DNA of 64,000 nt from Burkholderiales bacterium Ga0077543 (GCA_001464055.1 LNET01000038.1:104709-168708); one strand, 5' to 3'. Shown: positions 35,018 to 44,728, counted from the first letter of the stretch. Notes: a model not told the origin generated them from the letters alone. Translations and numbers: made by a program.

Positions 35018-36559
35018 ATGAACACCCGCGACAAGAACCTTCCACCTTCGGACACCCCCGCCGAGAAGAAGCTCATTCCCTATGGCGGCTACTTCAGCAA
35101 CCGCGTGCCCGGGCACGACCCCGAAATCACCGAAACCGGCCCGGGCACGCCGCTGGGCGAGTACATGCGCCGCTTCTGGCACCCAGTGTGCATGACGCTG
35201 GAACTCACGGACACACCGCGCTTCCTGAAGATCATGGGCGAGGAACTGGTGTGCTTTCGCGACGGCAGCGGCCGCATCGGCCTGCTGCATGCGCACTGCG
35301 TGCACCGCGGTGCCTCGCTCGAATACGGCAAGATCGAAGAGCACGGCATCTCCTGCTGCTACCACGGCATGCAGTTCGACGTCGACGGCACCTGCCTGCG
35401 CGTGCCCTTCCCGCAGGGCGAGGAAGAAGAAGGCGAGCGCTACCGCTGCAGCATCCGCCAGGGCGCCTACAAGGCCTTCGAACGCCATGGCCTGGTCTTT
35501 GCCTACATGGGCCCGCCCGAAGAAGAACCGCCCTTCCCCGAATGGGAGGGCAACTTCACCGTGGCCGAAGGCGACGAACTCGTGCCCTACAGCAACTTCC
35601 AGCATGCCAACTGGCTGCAGGTGCAGGACAACGCCGCCGACAATTTCCACACCATGGCCCTGCACGCCAAACGCCAGGTCACAGGCGAACACTTCCAGGG
35701 CACCACCTTCGACGAAGTGGGCGCGGCCAGCATGGAAGTGCCGCCCGACATGCACTTCGTCCCGGTGCAGGGTGGTCGCAGCCTGGCCTGTGCCGGCGCC
35801 CGCCGTTCCGACGACGGCCACATGTACATCCGCGTGCAGCAGCAGGTGCTGCCCAACCTGAGCCTGCACGCCTACACCTCGGAAGACGGGCACCGCAAGA
35901 AGCTCTTCGGTCGTTTCCACATGGTGCGCTGGACGGTGCCGGTGGACGACCACAACAGCAAGATGCTGGGCTGGCGCGTGATGGGCCCGGGCATCGACAC
36001 CCGCGGCGTGGGCGACAAGAGCCTGGTCGGCTACGAGACCATCGACTTTCTCGAAGGCCAGGTGGCCATGCGCCGACCCGAGCGCTTCGGCGCCTACAAG
36101 CTGGAAGACCTGCCCCCCATCCCCAGCGACCCGCGCGCCCGCGCCAACTACAAGGACTGTCAGTACGCCCCGGGCGACTACGAGGCCATCACCAGCCAGC
36201 GGCCGATTGCCGTGCACGCGCTGGAGAACCCGACCAAGTTCGACGCCGGCGTGTACATGTTCCGCAAGCTGCTGCGCGACGCCGTGCGCGGCGCCAACCC
36301 GCGCGCCACACCCGAGCAGTTCGCGCAATGGCTGCGCGATAACGCCGGTGCACCCAACAGCTACTGCAGCGGCAACGTCTTCGAGCTGCCACTGGGCCGT
36401 ACGCGCGAAGAAGAAGTGACGCTGCGCCGGCACCTGGCGCGCCAGGTGGTGGCCATCCTCACCGAGGCCGAAGGCCTGAAGGGCAGCGAACGCGACGCCT
36501 TCGTCACACAGCGCATGGAAGTGCTGCAGCAGGACGTGCTGACGCGGAGGCAGGCTTGA
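35018..36559 (+). CDS. Rieske aromatic ring-hydroxylating oxygenase, alpha subunit
   Basis: 513 residues, longer than most family members (about 430-460). Rieske 2Fe-2S site: Cys94-x-His96 and Cys113-x2-His116 (HAHCVHRG, then CCYHG). The mononuclear iron motif is D208-x2-H211-x4-H216 (ADNFHTMALH). This layout is that of phthalate/vanillate/phenoxybenzoate-type oxygenases that hydroxylate or demethylate aromatic acids with O2 and electrons from a separate reductase, encoded by the next gene. ATG 35018 chosen over ATG 34940 because the palindromic operator lies between. The exact aromatic substrate is unknown. Confidence 0.93.
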   Translation: MNTRDKNLPPSDTPAEKKLIPYGGYFSNRVPGHDPEITETGPGTPLGEYMRRFWHPVCMTLELTDTPRFLKIMGEELVCFRDGSGRIGLLHAHCVHRGASLEYGKIEEHGISCCYHGMQFDVDGTCLRVPFPQGEEEEGERYRCSIRQGAYKAFERHGLVFAYMGPPEEEPPFPEWEGNFTVAEGDELVPYSNFQHANWLQVQDNAADNFHTMALHAKRQVTGEHFQGTTFDEVGAASMEVPPDMHFVPVQGGRSLACAGARRSDDGHMYIRVQQQVLPNLSLHAYTSEDGHRKKLFGRFHMVRWTVPVDDHNSKMLGWRVMGPGIDTRGVGDKSLVGYETIDFLEGQVAMRRPERFGAYKLEDLPPIPSDPRARANYKDCQYAPGDYEAITSQRPIAVHALENPTKFDAGVYMFRKLLRDAVRGANPRATPEQFAQWLRDNAGAPNSYCSGNVFELPLGRTREEEVTLRRHLARQVVAILTEAEGLKGSERDAFVTQRMEVLQQDVLTRRQA

Positions 36560-36593
36560 CACGGCTGCCCAAGGCGGCGACATCAGCAGCAAC

Positions 36594-37559
36594 ATGAGCA
36601 CCGCCACCCTGAACCTGCAGCTGCGCGCCATCCGCCTGGTGGCCGAACGCACGCATGCCTTCGAACTGGCGCACCCCGACGGCAGCGCACTGCCCCCTGC
36701 GCCAGCCGGCGCGCATGTCGACGTGCACCTGCCCGGTGGCCTGATGCGCCCGTACTCGCTGGCCGGCGACCCGCAGGACCGCAGCCACTGGTTGTTGGGC
36801 GTGCTGCGCGAAGCCGAAGGCCGCGGTGGTTCGCGCAGCCTGCACGACAGCGTGCGCGTGGGCGACATGCTGGCCGTGAGCGCGCCGCGCAACGCCTTCG
36901 CGCTGGCAGCCGAGGCCCGGCACAGCGTGCTGCTGGCCGGCGGCATCGGCATCACGCCGCTGAAGGCCATGGCCCATGCACTGGCGGCAGCGGGTGCCGC
37001 GTTCGAACTGCACCACTGCGCCCGCAGCCCGCGCCACGCGGCCTTTGCCGACGCGCTGCGCACCGTGGTGCCTACCGGCCGCCTGCACCACCACTTCGAC
37101 GGCGGCGACCCCGCGAAGGGCCTGGACATGGCAGCACTGCTGGCCCGGCCCGCACCCGGCACCCACCTGTACTGCTGCGGCCCGGCCGGCTTCATGCAGG
37201 CCTGTGCCGACGCCAGCCAGCACTGGCCGGCGGGCAGCGTGCACTTCGAACACTTCAAGGCTCCGGCCGCGGCCCCTACAGCACCCACGCTGGCCGCCGG
37301 CAGCTTCGAGGTGCTGCTGGCACGCCACGGCATCCGCCTGCAGGTGCAGCCCGAAGAAAGCATCGTCAGCGCCATCGAGGCCGCCGGCCTGCACGTCCCC
37401 ACCTCGTGCCTGTCGGGCCTGTGTGGCGCCTGCAAGACCGACTACCTGGAAGGCGAGGTCGACCACCAGGATTTCATCCTCAGCGACGAAGAACACCGGC
37501 ACTGCATGACACTGTGCGTGTCGCGCGCGCGCAGCCCGCTGCTGGTGCTGGACCTGTGA
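36594..37559 (+). CDS. VanB/PDR-type oxygenase reductase
   Basis: 321 residues. FMN-binding barrel (MRPYSLAGDP is the RPYSL flavin motif), NAD-binding domain (LLAGGIGITPLKAMA, then YCCGPAGFM), and a C-terminal plant-type 2Fe-2S ferredoxin domain with Cys272-x4-Cys277-x2-Cys280 and Cys308 in MTLCVSRA. The loop before the last Cys is about two residues shorter than usual and carries an extra Cys (304). It supplies electrons to the Rieske oxygenase 34 bases upstream. Class IA oxygenase systems of this type are two-component. Confidence 0.93.
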   Translation: MSTATLNLQLRAIRLVAERTHAFELAHPDGSALPPAPAGAHVDVHLPGGLMRPYSLAGDPQDRSHWLLGVLREAEGRGGSRSLHDSVRVGDMLAVSAPRNAFALAAEARHSVLLAGGIGITPLKAMAHALAAAGAAFELHHCARSPRHAAFADALRTVVPTGRLHHHFDGGDPAKGLDMAALLARPAPGTHLYCCGPAGFMQACADASQHWPAGSVHFEHFKAPAAAPTAPTLAAGSFEVLLARHGIRLQVQPEESIVSAIEAAGLHVPTSCLSGLCGACKTDYLEGEVDHQDFILSDEEHRHCMTLCVSRARSPLLVLDL

Positions 37560-37578
37560 ACCCCCCCCGGAGACCCCC

Positions 37579-38391
37579 ATGCTCGACACCGTGAAGAACC
37601 ATTCCATCTACCAGCCCACGCAGCCCGGCCTGGTGTTCCCCGAAGCCCCGCGCTTCGACGACGTCGCCTCCGAACGCCTGCACCTCAAGCAGCGTCTGGT
37701 GGCGGCCTGCCGCGCCTTCGCGCTGGAAGGCTTCGACTACGGCTTTGCCGGCCACCTGACCATCCGCGATCCCGAGCACCCCGAGCTCTACTGGACCAAC
37801 CCGATGTGCGTGCACTTCGCACAGGTGAAGGTCTCCAACCTCATCCTCGCCGACCACAAGGGCCGCGTCGTCGAAGGCCGTCACGCCATCAACCGGGCCG
37901 GCTTCGTGCTGCACGGCGCGGTGCACGAAGCGCACCCGGACATCGTGGCGATGTGCCACGCCCACACCGTCTATGGCACGGCCTTCGCCGCACTCGGCCG
38001 GCCGCTGGCGCCCATTTCGCAGGACGCTGCCGCCTTCTTCGAGGACCATGTCGTCATCAAGGACGAAGCCGGCCAGGTGGCGGTGGAGGAAAGCGCCGGC
38101 CTGGCGGTGTGCGACTGGTTCAAGGGCGTGAAGGCAGCCATCCACCAGAACCACGGCCTGCTCACCGCCAGCCGCCACAGCATCGAGGCTGCGGCCTTCT
38201 GGTTCATCGCCCTGGAACGCTGCTGCCGCCAGCAGCTGCTGGTGGACGCCAGCGGCCACACGCCGGCCCTGGTGTCGCCCGAGCGTTCGCGCTACAGCCG
38301 CGAACACGTGGGCTCGGAATACATCGGCTGGCTGCATTTCCAGCCGATCTACGAGCACCTGGTCGCCACCCAGCCCGACATGCTGGAGTGA
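37579..38391 (+). CDS. Class II aldolase/adducin family protein
   Basis: 270 residues. The zinc site is visible as MCHAHT and NHGLL, with the acid-rich HEAHPDIVAM helix before it, and GFDYGFAGHLTIRD at the N-terminus. The family includes fuculose aldolases and decarboxylases of dihydroxyphthalate type; in an operon with a Rieske oxygenase the latter kind of role is attractive but not proven. Start ATG 37579 has GGAG seven bases upstream in a C-rich spacer. Ten bases separate it from the regulator gene. Confidence 0.88.
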   Translation: MLDTVKNHSIYQPTQPGLVFPEAPRFDDVASERLHLKQRLVAACRAFALEGFDYGFAGHLTIRDPEHPELYWTNPMCVHFAQVKVSNLILADHKGRVVEGRHAINRAGFVLHGAVHEAHPDIVAMCHAHTVYGTAFAALGRPLAPISQDAAAFFEDHVVIKDEAGQVAVEESAGLAVCDWFKGVKAAIHQNHGLLTASRHSIEAAAFWFIALERCCRQQLLVDASGHTPALVSPERSRYSREHVGSEYIGWLHFQPIYEHLVATQPDMLE

Positions 38392-38401
38392 CGCCGCCAC
38401 C

Positions 38402-39088
38402 ATGAGCCTTGCCAAGGTCCCGGCCCGAACCGACTACGTCGACGAGGTCTACCGCAGCCTGCTGGACGCCATCTGCGACGGCACGCTGGCGCCCGGCGCC
38501 CGCATCACGCAGGAAGACCTGGCGGAGCAACTGAACGTGTCGCGCTCGCCGGTGCTGCAGGCGCTGCGGCTGCTGAAGAAGGACGGCCTGCTCGAAGATG
38601 CGCCCGGCCGCGGCTTGCTGGTGACGCGGCTGGAGCCGCAGCGCATCGGGCAGCTGTACCAGGTCCGCGGTGCGCTCGATGCCCTGGCCGCCAGGCTGGC
38701 CGCCGAAAGGTGTGCCGACATTCCGGCCGAACTCATCACCGCCGGCCGGCAGGCGGCCGCAGGACACGACGTGCGCGCGATGATCGAGGCCGACACCGCC
38801 TTCCACCGCGCCATCTACGTCGCTTCAGGCAACCCCTACATCGTCGACAGCGCGCTGCTGCACTGGATCCACCTGCGCCGCGTGATGGGCGCGGTGCTGC
38901 TGCAGGGCGACAGCCGTGCCGGCATCTGGGACGAGCACGAGGCCATTCGCACGGCCATTCGCGGGGGTGATGTTGCAGCGGCGGCCGAGTTGTCGGAACG
39001 CCATGCCAGCGTCGCCGGTGCAGCCCTGGCCAACAGCCTGGCGCGTGCGTTGAAGTCGAACGCGGCCACGCCGCTGCATGCGGCCTGA
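38402..39088 (+). CDS. GntR family regulator, FadR subfamily
   Basis: 228 residues. N-terminal winged helix (ITQEDLAEQLNVSRSPVLQALRLLKKDGLL, the GntR recognition helix) and C-terminal all-helical FCD ligand domain with metal residues (ADTAFHRAIY, DEHEAIRTAI, SERHASVAG). It likely represses the operon it sits in through the TCTGTATACAGA palindrome at 34955-34966, released by an aromatic acid intermediate (inference). Last gene of the cluster. Confidence 0.93.
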   Translation: MSLAKVPARTDYVDEVYRSLLDAICDGTLAPGARITQEDLAEQLNVSRSPVLQALRLLKKDGLLEDAPGRGLLVTRLEPQRIGQLYQVRGALDALAARLAAERCADIPAELITAGRQAAAGHDVRAMIEADTAFHRAIYVASGNPYIVDSALLHWIHLRRVMGAVLLQGDSRAGIWDEHEAIRTAIRGGDVAAAAELSERHASVAGAALANSLARALKSNAATPLHAA

Positions 39089-39136
39089 AAGCCCGGGCGG
39101 GACGGTCCACACCGGCGGAGTTCACACCGGCCGAAA

Positions 39137-40102
39137 TCAGACCGGCCTGATACCGAAGGCCCAGGCCAGCAGGCTGAAGCTCACGAACGACAGCACCGTG
39201 CTCGTCATGATGATGCGGGCGATGCGGCCGTTGTCGGCGCCGAAGCGTTCGGCCAGCAGCGACACGTTGCTGGCGCTGGGCAGCGCTGCTGCCAGGGCCA
39301 TCACCATCACCTGAAAGCTCGACAGCGGCGCCCCCAGCACCTGCGCCGAAGCCGCCAGCAGCAGCACCAGCAGCGGATGCACGAGCAGCTTGATCAGCGC
39401 CACCGGCACGTAGTCGGCCAGGGCCGTTCGCGTGTGCGTGTGCTGGCTGGCGCGCCAGAGCACCGCGCCGATGGTGAACAAGGCTACTGGCGTGGCGGCA
39501 TCGGCCAGCATGCGCACCACCACGTCCACGGGCCCGGACAGCTTCAGCCCGCTGACCGAGAACACCGCACCCAGCGCGATCGACCAGGGCAGCGGGTTCG
39601 ACAGCGCCCCGCGCAGGGCCCGCAGCGCTGCCGTGCGCGCGCCATGGGCTGCCGACCCCTGGGCCTGGGCCAGCGCAATGCACAGGCTGCTGGTGATGAA
39701 CAGGTCGGCCAGGATGGTGCAGATCACCGGCCCGGCCGCCGCCGGCCCCAGCAGCGCCACCAGCAGCGGCACGCCCATGAAGCCGGTGTTGGGGAAAGCC
39801 GCCACCAGCGCACCGAACGAAGCGTCCTTCAACTGCACCCGCTCGTTCAGGCTGACGGCGATGGTGAAGAACACGATCACCAGCGCCGCCGCCAGGTACA
39901 CCAGCAGCACGGCCGGGTTCAGCAGGTCGAACAGCGGCGTGTTCATGCCGAAGCGGAACAGCATGCAGGGCAGTGCGAAGTACAGCACGAAGGCGTTCAG
40001 CCCGGGAATGGCGCTTTCTGGCAGCACGTGCCGCCGGGCCGCCAGGTAACCGGCCAGGACCAGCGCGAAAAAGGGAACGGTGACGGCAAGAATGGCCTGC
40101 AT
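39137..40102 (-). CDS. AEC family transporter (auxin efflux carrier-like)
   Basis: 321 residues with about ten hydrophobic helices in two halves, starting MQAILAVTVPFFALVLAGYLA. The N-P and AFPNTGFMGVPLL segments are typical of AEC permeases, which in bacteria move dicarboxylates such as malonate or malate, or other organic anions. ATG 40102 begins at the first helix; an upstream extension is Pro/Gly-rich intergenic sequence. It is convergent with the GntR gene and divergent from sppA. Confidence 0.9.
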   Translation of the reverse strand: MQAILAVTVPFFALVLAGYLAARRHVLPESAIPGLNAFVLYFALPCMLFRFGMNTPLFDLLNPAVLLVYLAAALVIVFFTIAVSLNERVQLKDASFGALVAAFPNTGFMGVPLLVALLGPAAAGPVICTILADLFITSSLCIALAQAQGSAAHGARTAALRALRGALSNPLPWSIALGAVFSVSGLKLSGPVDVVVRMLADAATPVALFTIGAVLWRASQHTHTRTALADYVPVALIKLLVHPLLVLLLAASAQVLGAPLSSFQVMVMALAAALPSASNVSLLAERFGADNGRIARIIMTSTVLSFVSFSLLAWAFGIRPV

Positions 40103-40124
40103 GCGCCCGGGAGTATCGCAACCC

Positions 40125-40161
40125 GGCGCCCGGGGCCCGGGAACAGGCGCCTGGGGCCCGG
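40125..40161. repeat. Two 16-bp direct repeats in the AEC-sppA intergenic region
   Basis: GGCGCCCGGGGCCCGG at 40125-40140 and GGCGCCTGGGGCCCGG at 40146-40161 differ at one base and repeat every 21 bp. Each unit also contains the palindrome GGGCCC. The intergenic region is 147 bp; no other structure stands out. Confidence 0.7.
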
Positions 40162-40249
40162 ATGAGGCCGTTCGTCGCATCGTCGGCCAGGGTCAAGGCG
40201 CATTGCCTATGCTTGCGTCCATCCTGACCATCCTGAAGGCTGTCCCGCC

Positions 40250-42154
40250 ATGTCCGAAGAACGCAAGCGCATGTCATTCCTGGGCCGCCTGTGGTGGCTG
40301 GTCGACGCCAGCCGGCGCACTCTGATGAACCTGATCTTCCTGGCGCTGATCGGTTTGCTGCTGTGGGCCTTGTTCAGGCCGGGCCCGCCCGGCCTGCAGC
40401 CCAAGACCGCTCTGGTGCTGAACCTGGCTGGCCCGATGACCGAGCAGAAGGCCGGCAGCGCCCGCGACAGCGCGCTGGCCCAGGTGCAGGGCGAAGACCT
40501 CGCCCAGACCCGCCTGCGCGACGTGCTGGCGGTGCTGGACGCCGCCGCCAAAGACCCGAACGTGCCCCACGTGCTGCTGACCCTGGACGACTTCGGCGGC
40601 GCCGGCCTGCCCACGCTGCGCGAGGTGGCCGCCGCCATCGAGCGCTTCAAGGCCAGCGGCAAGCCGGTCTACGCCTGGGGCGCCGTCTACGACCAGCGCA
40701 GCTATTTCCTGGCCGCCCACGCCACCGAAGTCTGGCTGCACCCGATGGGCGGATTGCTGATCGAAGGCTTCGGCCGACCGCGCAACTACTACAAGGACGC
40801 CTTCGACAAGTTCGGCGTGCAGGCCACCGTGCTGCGCGTGGGCAAGTTCAAGAGCTTCGGCGAAGTCTATTCGGCCAGCGCGCCATCGCCCGAGACCACC
40901 GAGGCCGAGAAGTTCCTGTACGACGCCATGTGGAGCAGCTGGCTGGGCAGCGTCGAGGGCGCCCGCAAACTGCCCGCGGGCACCATCATGAAGCTGATCG
41001 ACGGCCTGCCCGACAACCTGGCGGCCGAAGGTGGCGACGCAGCCCAGCTGGTGCTGAAGGAGAAACTCGTCGACAAGCTGAAGACGCGTGACGAGATGCG
41101 CGCCTTCCTCATCGAAAAAGGCGCGAAGGACGAGGCCGCGGCCAGCGGCCAGCAGCGCGAAGCCACCTTCCTGCAGGTGAGCTTCAACGACTACCTGGCC
41201 CGCATCAAGCCGAGCACCACTGGCGACGCGGTGGGCGTGATCGTGGCCGAAGGCGAGATCGGCGACGGCCAGGCCCCCGGCGGCAGCATCGGCGGCGAAT
41301 CGACCTCGGCCCTGATCCGCCAGGCGCGCGAGGACAAAAACATCAAGGCCATCGTGCTGCGCGTGGATTCGCCCGGCGGCAGTGCCTACGGCTCTGAACT
41401 CATCCGCCGCGAACTCGAGCTGACGCGCGCGGCCGGCAAGCCCGTGGTCGTCTCGATGGGCGACCTGGCGGCATCGGGCGGCTACTGGATCAGCATGGCT
41501 GCCGACGAGGTGATCGCCGACGAAACCACCATCACCGGCAGCATCGGCGTGCTGGCCGTGCTGCCCAGCGTCAAGGGGGCGATGGACAAGGTCGGCGTCA
41601 ACACCGCCGGCTACGGCACGACCTGGCTGGCCGGCGCGCTGGACCCGCGCAAGACGCTGGACCCGCGGCTGGCCGGCATCGTCCAGACCAGCATCAACCG
41701 CGTCTACGCCGACTTCACCGAACGTGTGGCCAAGGCACGCCAGACCACGCCCGAAAAGGTGGACGAAGTGGCGCAGGGCCGGGTGTGGACGGGCGCACAG
41801 GCGCTGGAGCGCGGCTTGGTCGACAAGCTCGGCAGCCTGGGCGACGCCGTGGCCGCGGCCCAGGCGCGCGCCAAGCTGGCCGCCGACACACGCGTGCTCT
41901 ATGTCGAAAGGCCGCCAGGCCGCCTGCAGCAGGCGCTGGAGATGTTCGGCGTCAGCGAAGCCGGCCTGGGCGGCCGGCTGCTGGCGGCGCTGGCCCCGGG
42001 CCTGATGCTGGGCGACCCGGTGCAGACCCTGCTGCCCGGCGTTCCCCAGGCCGTGGTCGACGGCGTGCGCCGCGACCTGGGCTGGCTGGCTGCAGTCGGC
42101 GAGCGGGGCAAGCCCTTCGACGCCGTCGTGCATTGCCTGTGCACGGCACCCTGA
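40250..42154 (+). CDS. sppA: Signal peptide peptidase SppA, 67K type
   Basis: 634 residues with one N-terminal membrane anchor (LIFLALIGLLLWALF). Two ClpP-like halves: the general-base lysine is in LRVGKFKSFGEVYSAS of the first half and the nucleophilic serine in SMGDLAASGGYWIS of the second, the Lys/Ser dyad of the E. coli-type enzyme. It degrades cleaved signal peptides from the periplasmic face of the inner membrane. ATG 40250 is listed; ATG 40271 (MSFLGRLWWL) is an alternative. Confidence 0.93.
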   Translation: MSEERKRMSFLGRLWWLVDASRRTLMNLIFLALIGLLLWALFRPGPPGLQPKTALVLNLAGPMTEQKAGSARDSALAQVQGEDLAQTRLRDVLAVLDAAAKDPNVPHVLLTLDDFGGAGLPTLREVAAAIERFKASGKPVYAWGAVYDQRSYFLAAHATEVWLHPMGGLLIEGFGRPRNYYKDAFDKFGVQATVLRVGKFKSFGEVYSASAPSPETTEAEKFLYDAMWSSWLGSVEGARKLPAGTIMKLIDGLPDNLAAEGGDAAQLVLKEKLVDKLKTRDEMRAFLIEKGAKDEAAASGQQREATFLQVSFNDYLARIKPSTTGDAVGVIVAEGEIGDGQAPGGSIGGESTSALIRQAREDKNIKAIVLRVDSPGGSAYGSELIRRELELTRAAGKPVVVSMGDLAASGGYWISMAADEVIADETTITGSIGVLAVLPSVKGAMDKVGVNTAGYGTTWLAGALDPRKTLDPRLAGIVQTSINRVYADFTERVAKARQTTPEKVDEVAQGRVWTGAQALERGLVDKLGSLGDAVAAAQARAKLAADTRVLYVERPPGRLQQALEMFGVSEAGLGGRLLAALAPGLMLGDPVQTLLPGVPQAVVDGVRRDLGWLAAVGERGKPFDAVVHCLCTAP

Positions 42155-42181
42155 TCCCGGCTGCGGCCGCGGCGGTGCCTG

Positions 42182-43870
42182 CTACAGGTTGCCGCGGCCC
42201 CAGGGCCCGACGATGGCCACCGTGATGCCTGGCGACTGGATGTTGGCGAACAGCACGCGCCCGGTCGGGTCGAAGCAGGCCCCGCAGAACTCCGAACCGC
42301 GAAAGTCGCCAGGGGCGACGATCTTGCCGGCGCCGGCAATCTGCGGCGCCGTCAGCTGCACGTTGTTCTTGCACAGGATGTAGGCCTCGCCGGCCGCATT
42401 CAGCCCGAGCAGGCGCGTGCCGCTGCCGAAGGCGTCGGGCGAGGCGCCACCGTCTTCGCACAACACCAGGCCGCCGCGCGGGCTGACGGTGACGTTGTCC
42501 GGGTTGTTGCCGGCCGTGGCCGCGCCGCTCACGAACAGCGCGCGCAGGCGCATCGAAGCCAGGTTCAGCTCCCACACCGCGCCTTCGCCCTGGCCGGGTT
42601 GGTTGCTGCCGTTCACGCCAGCGCCGGTGTCGACGATGAACATGCGGCCGTCGGCATGCCAGATGCCCTCGCCTCGGCTCATGCGCGCGCAGCCGGCAGC
42701 CAGGGCCTGGATCGTCGGCCCGGCCATGGCCGCCAGCGCCACGCCGCCAGGCAGTCCGGCCACGGTGCGCGGGTCGGCATCGGGGTCGGCGATGGTGATC
42801 CATTCGAGTTCGTACTCGTCGCCGATCTCGGGATTCAGCAGTCCCAGGTTGTTGCTGGCCGCCAGGCTCAGCGGCTGCGCCTGGCGCACCACGCCGCGGA
42901 TGCGCGCGGCCTGCAGGGTGCCGCCCTGCTGCAGGCTGCCCAGGCGACCGCTGGTGTCCACCGGCAGGTAGCGGTACAGCGCAGACGCGTTGCGGTTGTC
43001 CTCGGTCAGGTAGACGGCACCGCTGGCCGGGTCCACGGCCACCGCCTCGTGCACGAAGCGGCCCATGCCGACGATGGGCGTGGCCAGCGAGGCGGCCGCG
43101 TCGACCGCCGACTCGAAGACATAGCCGTGCTTGCGGCCACCGATCTGCGAAAAGTCGAAGATGGTTTCTTCGCAGGTCAGCCAGCTGCCCCAGGGCGTGG
43201 GGCCGCCGGCGCAGTTGCCCAGCGTGCCGCCGATCGAAGCATAGGACTCGGCCCACTGGCCATTGCGGAACACCAGGTTGGTGGTGCCGCCACCGGCCAC
43301 GCCGGTGAAAGGCGTTGGCGCAGGCGCAGCCGGGTTGGTGACGACACCGCTGGCGCCGATGCGCACGGTCAGCGCGCCTGTGATCGTGATGATGCCGTTG
43401 ATCGCACCAGCCGAGTACACCTGCGGCGCCTGGATGGCATCGGCCGGGCCGGTGGCCAGGCCGCGCTCGTGGTTGCGCACCAGCACGAATTCAGTGCCGC
43501 GGCCGTCGCGCGAGACCCGCGATGCCCGCACCACGGCCATGCCGTCGTGGGTGGACGGCGTGGGCCGGCCGTCTCGCATCGGGTCGCCGGTCCAGCCGTA
43601 GCTGCGGTAGCTGAAGCCTTCGGGCAGTTGCAGCAGCGGCAGGCCGGTGGCCAGGTCGGCCACCGGGGCGATCGGGCCGTATGGCGACACCGCCGACGTC
43701 GTCTGCTTGCCACCGCCGGTCTGGGCCATGGCCTGGCGGCTGTGCAGAGCGGCCAGCGCGCCCACGAATGACGAGGCCATCACCGCGCCCGAGCCCTGCA
43801 GCAGACGGCGGCGATTCAGTTCCAGGGATTCAACGGGCGTGGCGGGCAATGGCAGGGAAAGACGGCGCAT
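42182..43870 (-). CDS. PhoX-like (DUF839) Tat-exported protein
   Basis: 562 residues. Tat leader NRRRLLQGSGAVMASS with cleavage near RQAMAQ. The body follows the PhoX/DUF839 propeller family: SYRSYGWTGDPMRDGRPTPSTHDGMAV, LVRNHER, WGSWLTCEET, then VHEAVAVDPASGAVYLTEDN and GLVLCEDGG. PhoX enzymes are calcium/iron alkaline phosphatases in the periplasm, but many DUF839 members are not characterised as phosphatases and no Pho box is visible here. GGAG precedes the start. It is convergent with sppA and lies downstream of ribE. Confidence 0.85.
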   Translation of the reverse strand: MRRLSLPLPATPVESLELNRRRLLQGSGAVMASSFVGALAALHSRQAMAQTGGGKQTTSAVSPYGPIAPVADLATGLPLLQLPEGFSYRSYGWTGDPMRDGRPTPSTHDGMAVVRASRVSRDGRGTEFVLVRNHERGLATGPADAIQAPQVYSAGAINGIITITGALTVRIGASGVVTNPAAPAPTPFTGVAGGGTTNLVFRNGQWAESYASIGGTLGNCAGGPTPWGSWLTCEETIFDFSQIGGRKHGYVFESAVDAAASLATPIVGMGRFVHEAVAVDPASGAVYLTEDNRNASALYRYLPVDTSGRLGSLQQGGTLQAARIRGVVRQAQPLSLAASNNLGLLNPEIGDEYELEWITIADPDADPRTVAGLPGGVALAAMAGPTIQALAAGCARMSRGEGIWHADGRMFIVDTGAGVNGSNQPGQGEGAVWELNLASMRLRALFVSGAATAGNNPDNVTVSPRGGLVLCEDGGASPDAFGSGTRLLGLNAAGEAYILCKNNVQLTAPQIAGAGKIVAPGDFRGSEFCGACFDPTGRVLFANIQSPGITVAIVGPWGRGNL

Positions 43871-44011
43871 GAGGGCTCCGGAAGCGGCTTGAGGTGCCCG
43901 GAGTGTCTGAAGACGCCGTGACGATTTGGCGAAACCCGGGCCGGGCAGGCAGGTCCGCCCGGCAGATGAACGCCCCGCAAACGTCCGGTGGACGCCCGGT
44001 AGGACGCCCCG

Positions 44012-44728
44012 TCAGCGCCGCGGCAGCGCCACGGGCCGCGCCATGTCGTCCACCGTCTGGCCCTGCTGGCGCAGCAGGGCTTCCAGGGCCGGCAGCAGCG
44101 GCCCCAGCCTTTCGTCGATGGCCGCGCGCACGGTGTCGACGAAGACCTGTGTACTGCGTTCGATCTCGATGTTCAACAAGGCGCCTTCGGGCTTGGCGCC
44201 GAAGGTGGTCATGCGCAGCGTCTCGGGGATCAGCCAGACCTCGAACCAGCCGCTGCCGTCGGCCTCGCGCCGGGCTTCGGCCACCGTCAGGCTGGCGCCG
44301 TTGACGGCGATGTAGCCCTTGGCGAACACGTAGCGCATCCAGGGCGCTGGCACGGCAATGCGCAGGACCTGGTTGTTCTCGGGGCGGCGCACTTCGGCCA
44401 CGGTGGCCTGGAAGTCGATGTGGCCCGACAGCGGATGGCCGCCGATCTCGGCACCGTCCTTGGCCGCGCGTTCGACATTGATGGCGCTGCCCGAGGCCAG
44501 GCCACCCAGGGTGGTCAGCGCCAGACTCTGCTGCATCACGTCGAAACTGGCCTGGCCCGGAGCAGGCCGGGAAGTGACGGTCAGACACACGCCGTCGACC
44601 GCGACGCTGGCGCCGATGGCCAGACCCTCGTCGAAACCGGCGGGCAGTGCCAGCACGAAGCTGCGCAGGCCGGCCCGGTCGTGGATGTGCTGAACCTGGG
44701 CGATGCCCTGAACAATGCCGGTGAACAT
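44012..44728 (-). CDS. ribE: Riboflavin synthase alpha chain
   Basis: 238 residues, two lumazine-binding barrels: the first starts MFTGIVQGIAQV with GASVAVDGVCLTV, the second has GGHPLSGHIDF and KGYIAVNGASLTV, the usual repeated pattern. It dismutates two 6,7-dimethyl-8-ribityllumazine to riboflavin. The gene stands alone rather than beside ribBA/ribH, and has about 25 extra residues at the C-terminus (LEALLRQQGQTVDDMARP). Start ATG 44728 is 40 bases from the divergent P450 start. A second, housekeeping ribE elsewhere in the genome is possible. Confidence 0.93.
   Translation of the reverse strand: MFTGIVQGIAQVQHIHDRAGLRSFVLALPAGFDEGLAIGASVAVDGVCLTVTSRPAPGQASFDVMQQSLALTTLGGLASGSAINVERAAKDGAEIGGHPLSGHIDFQATVAEVRRPENNQVLRIAVPAPWMRYVFAKGYIAVNGASLTVAEARREADGSGWFEVWLIPETLRMTTFGAKPEGALLNIEIERSTQVFVDTVRAAIDERLGPLLPALEALLRQQGQTVDDMARPVALPRR

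Noticed and set aside
34787..37435. An 882-codon minus-strand open frame antisense to the Rieske operon
   Set aside because: The oxygenase and reductase motifs are unambiguous on the plus strand; the antisense frame is a codon-bias shadow.
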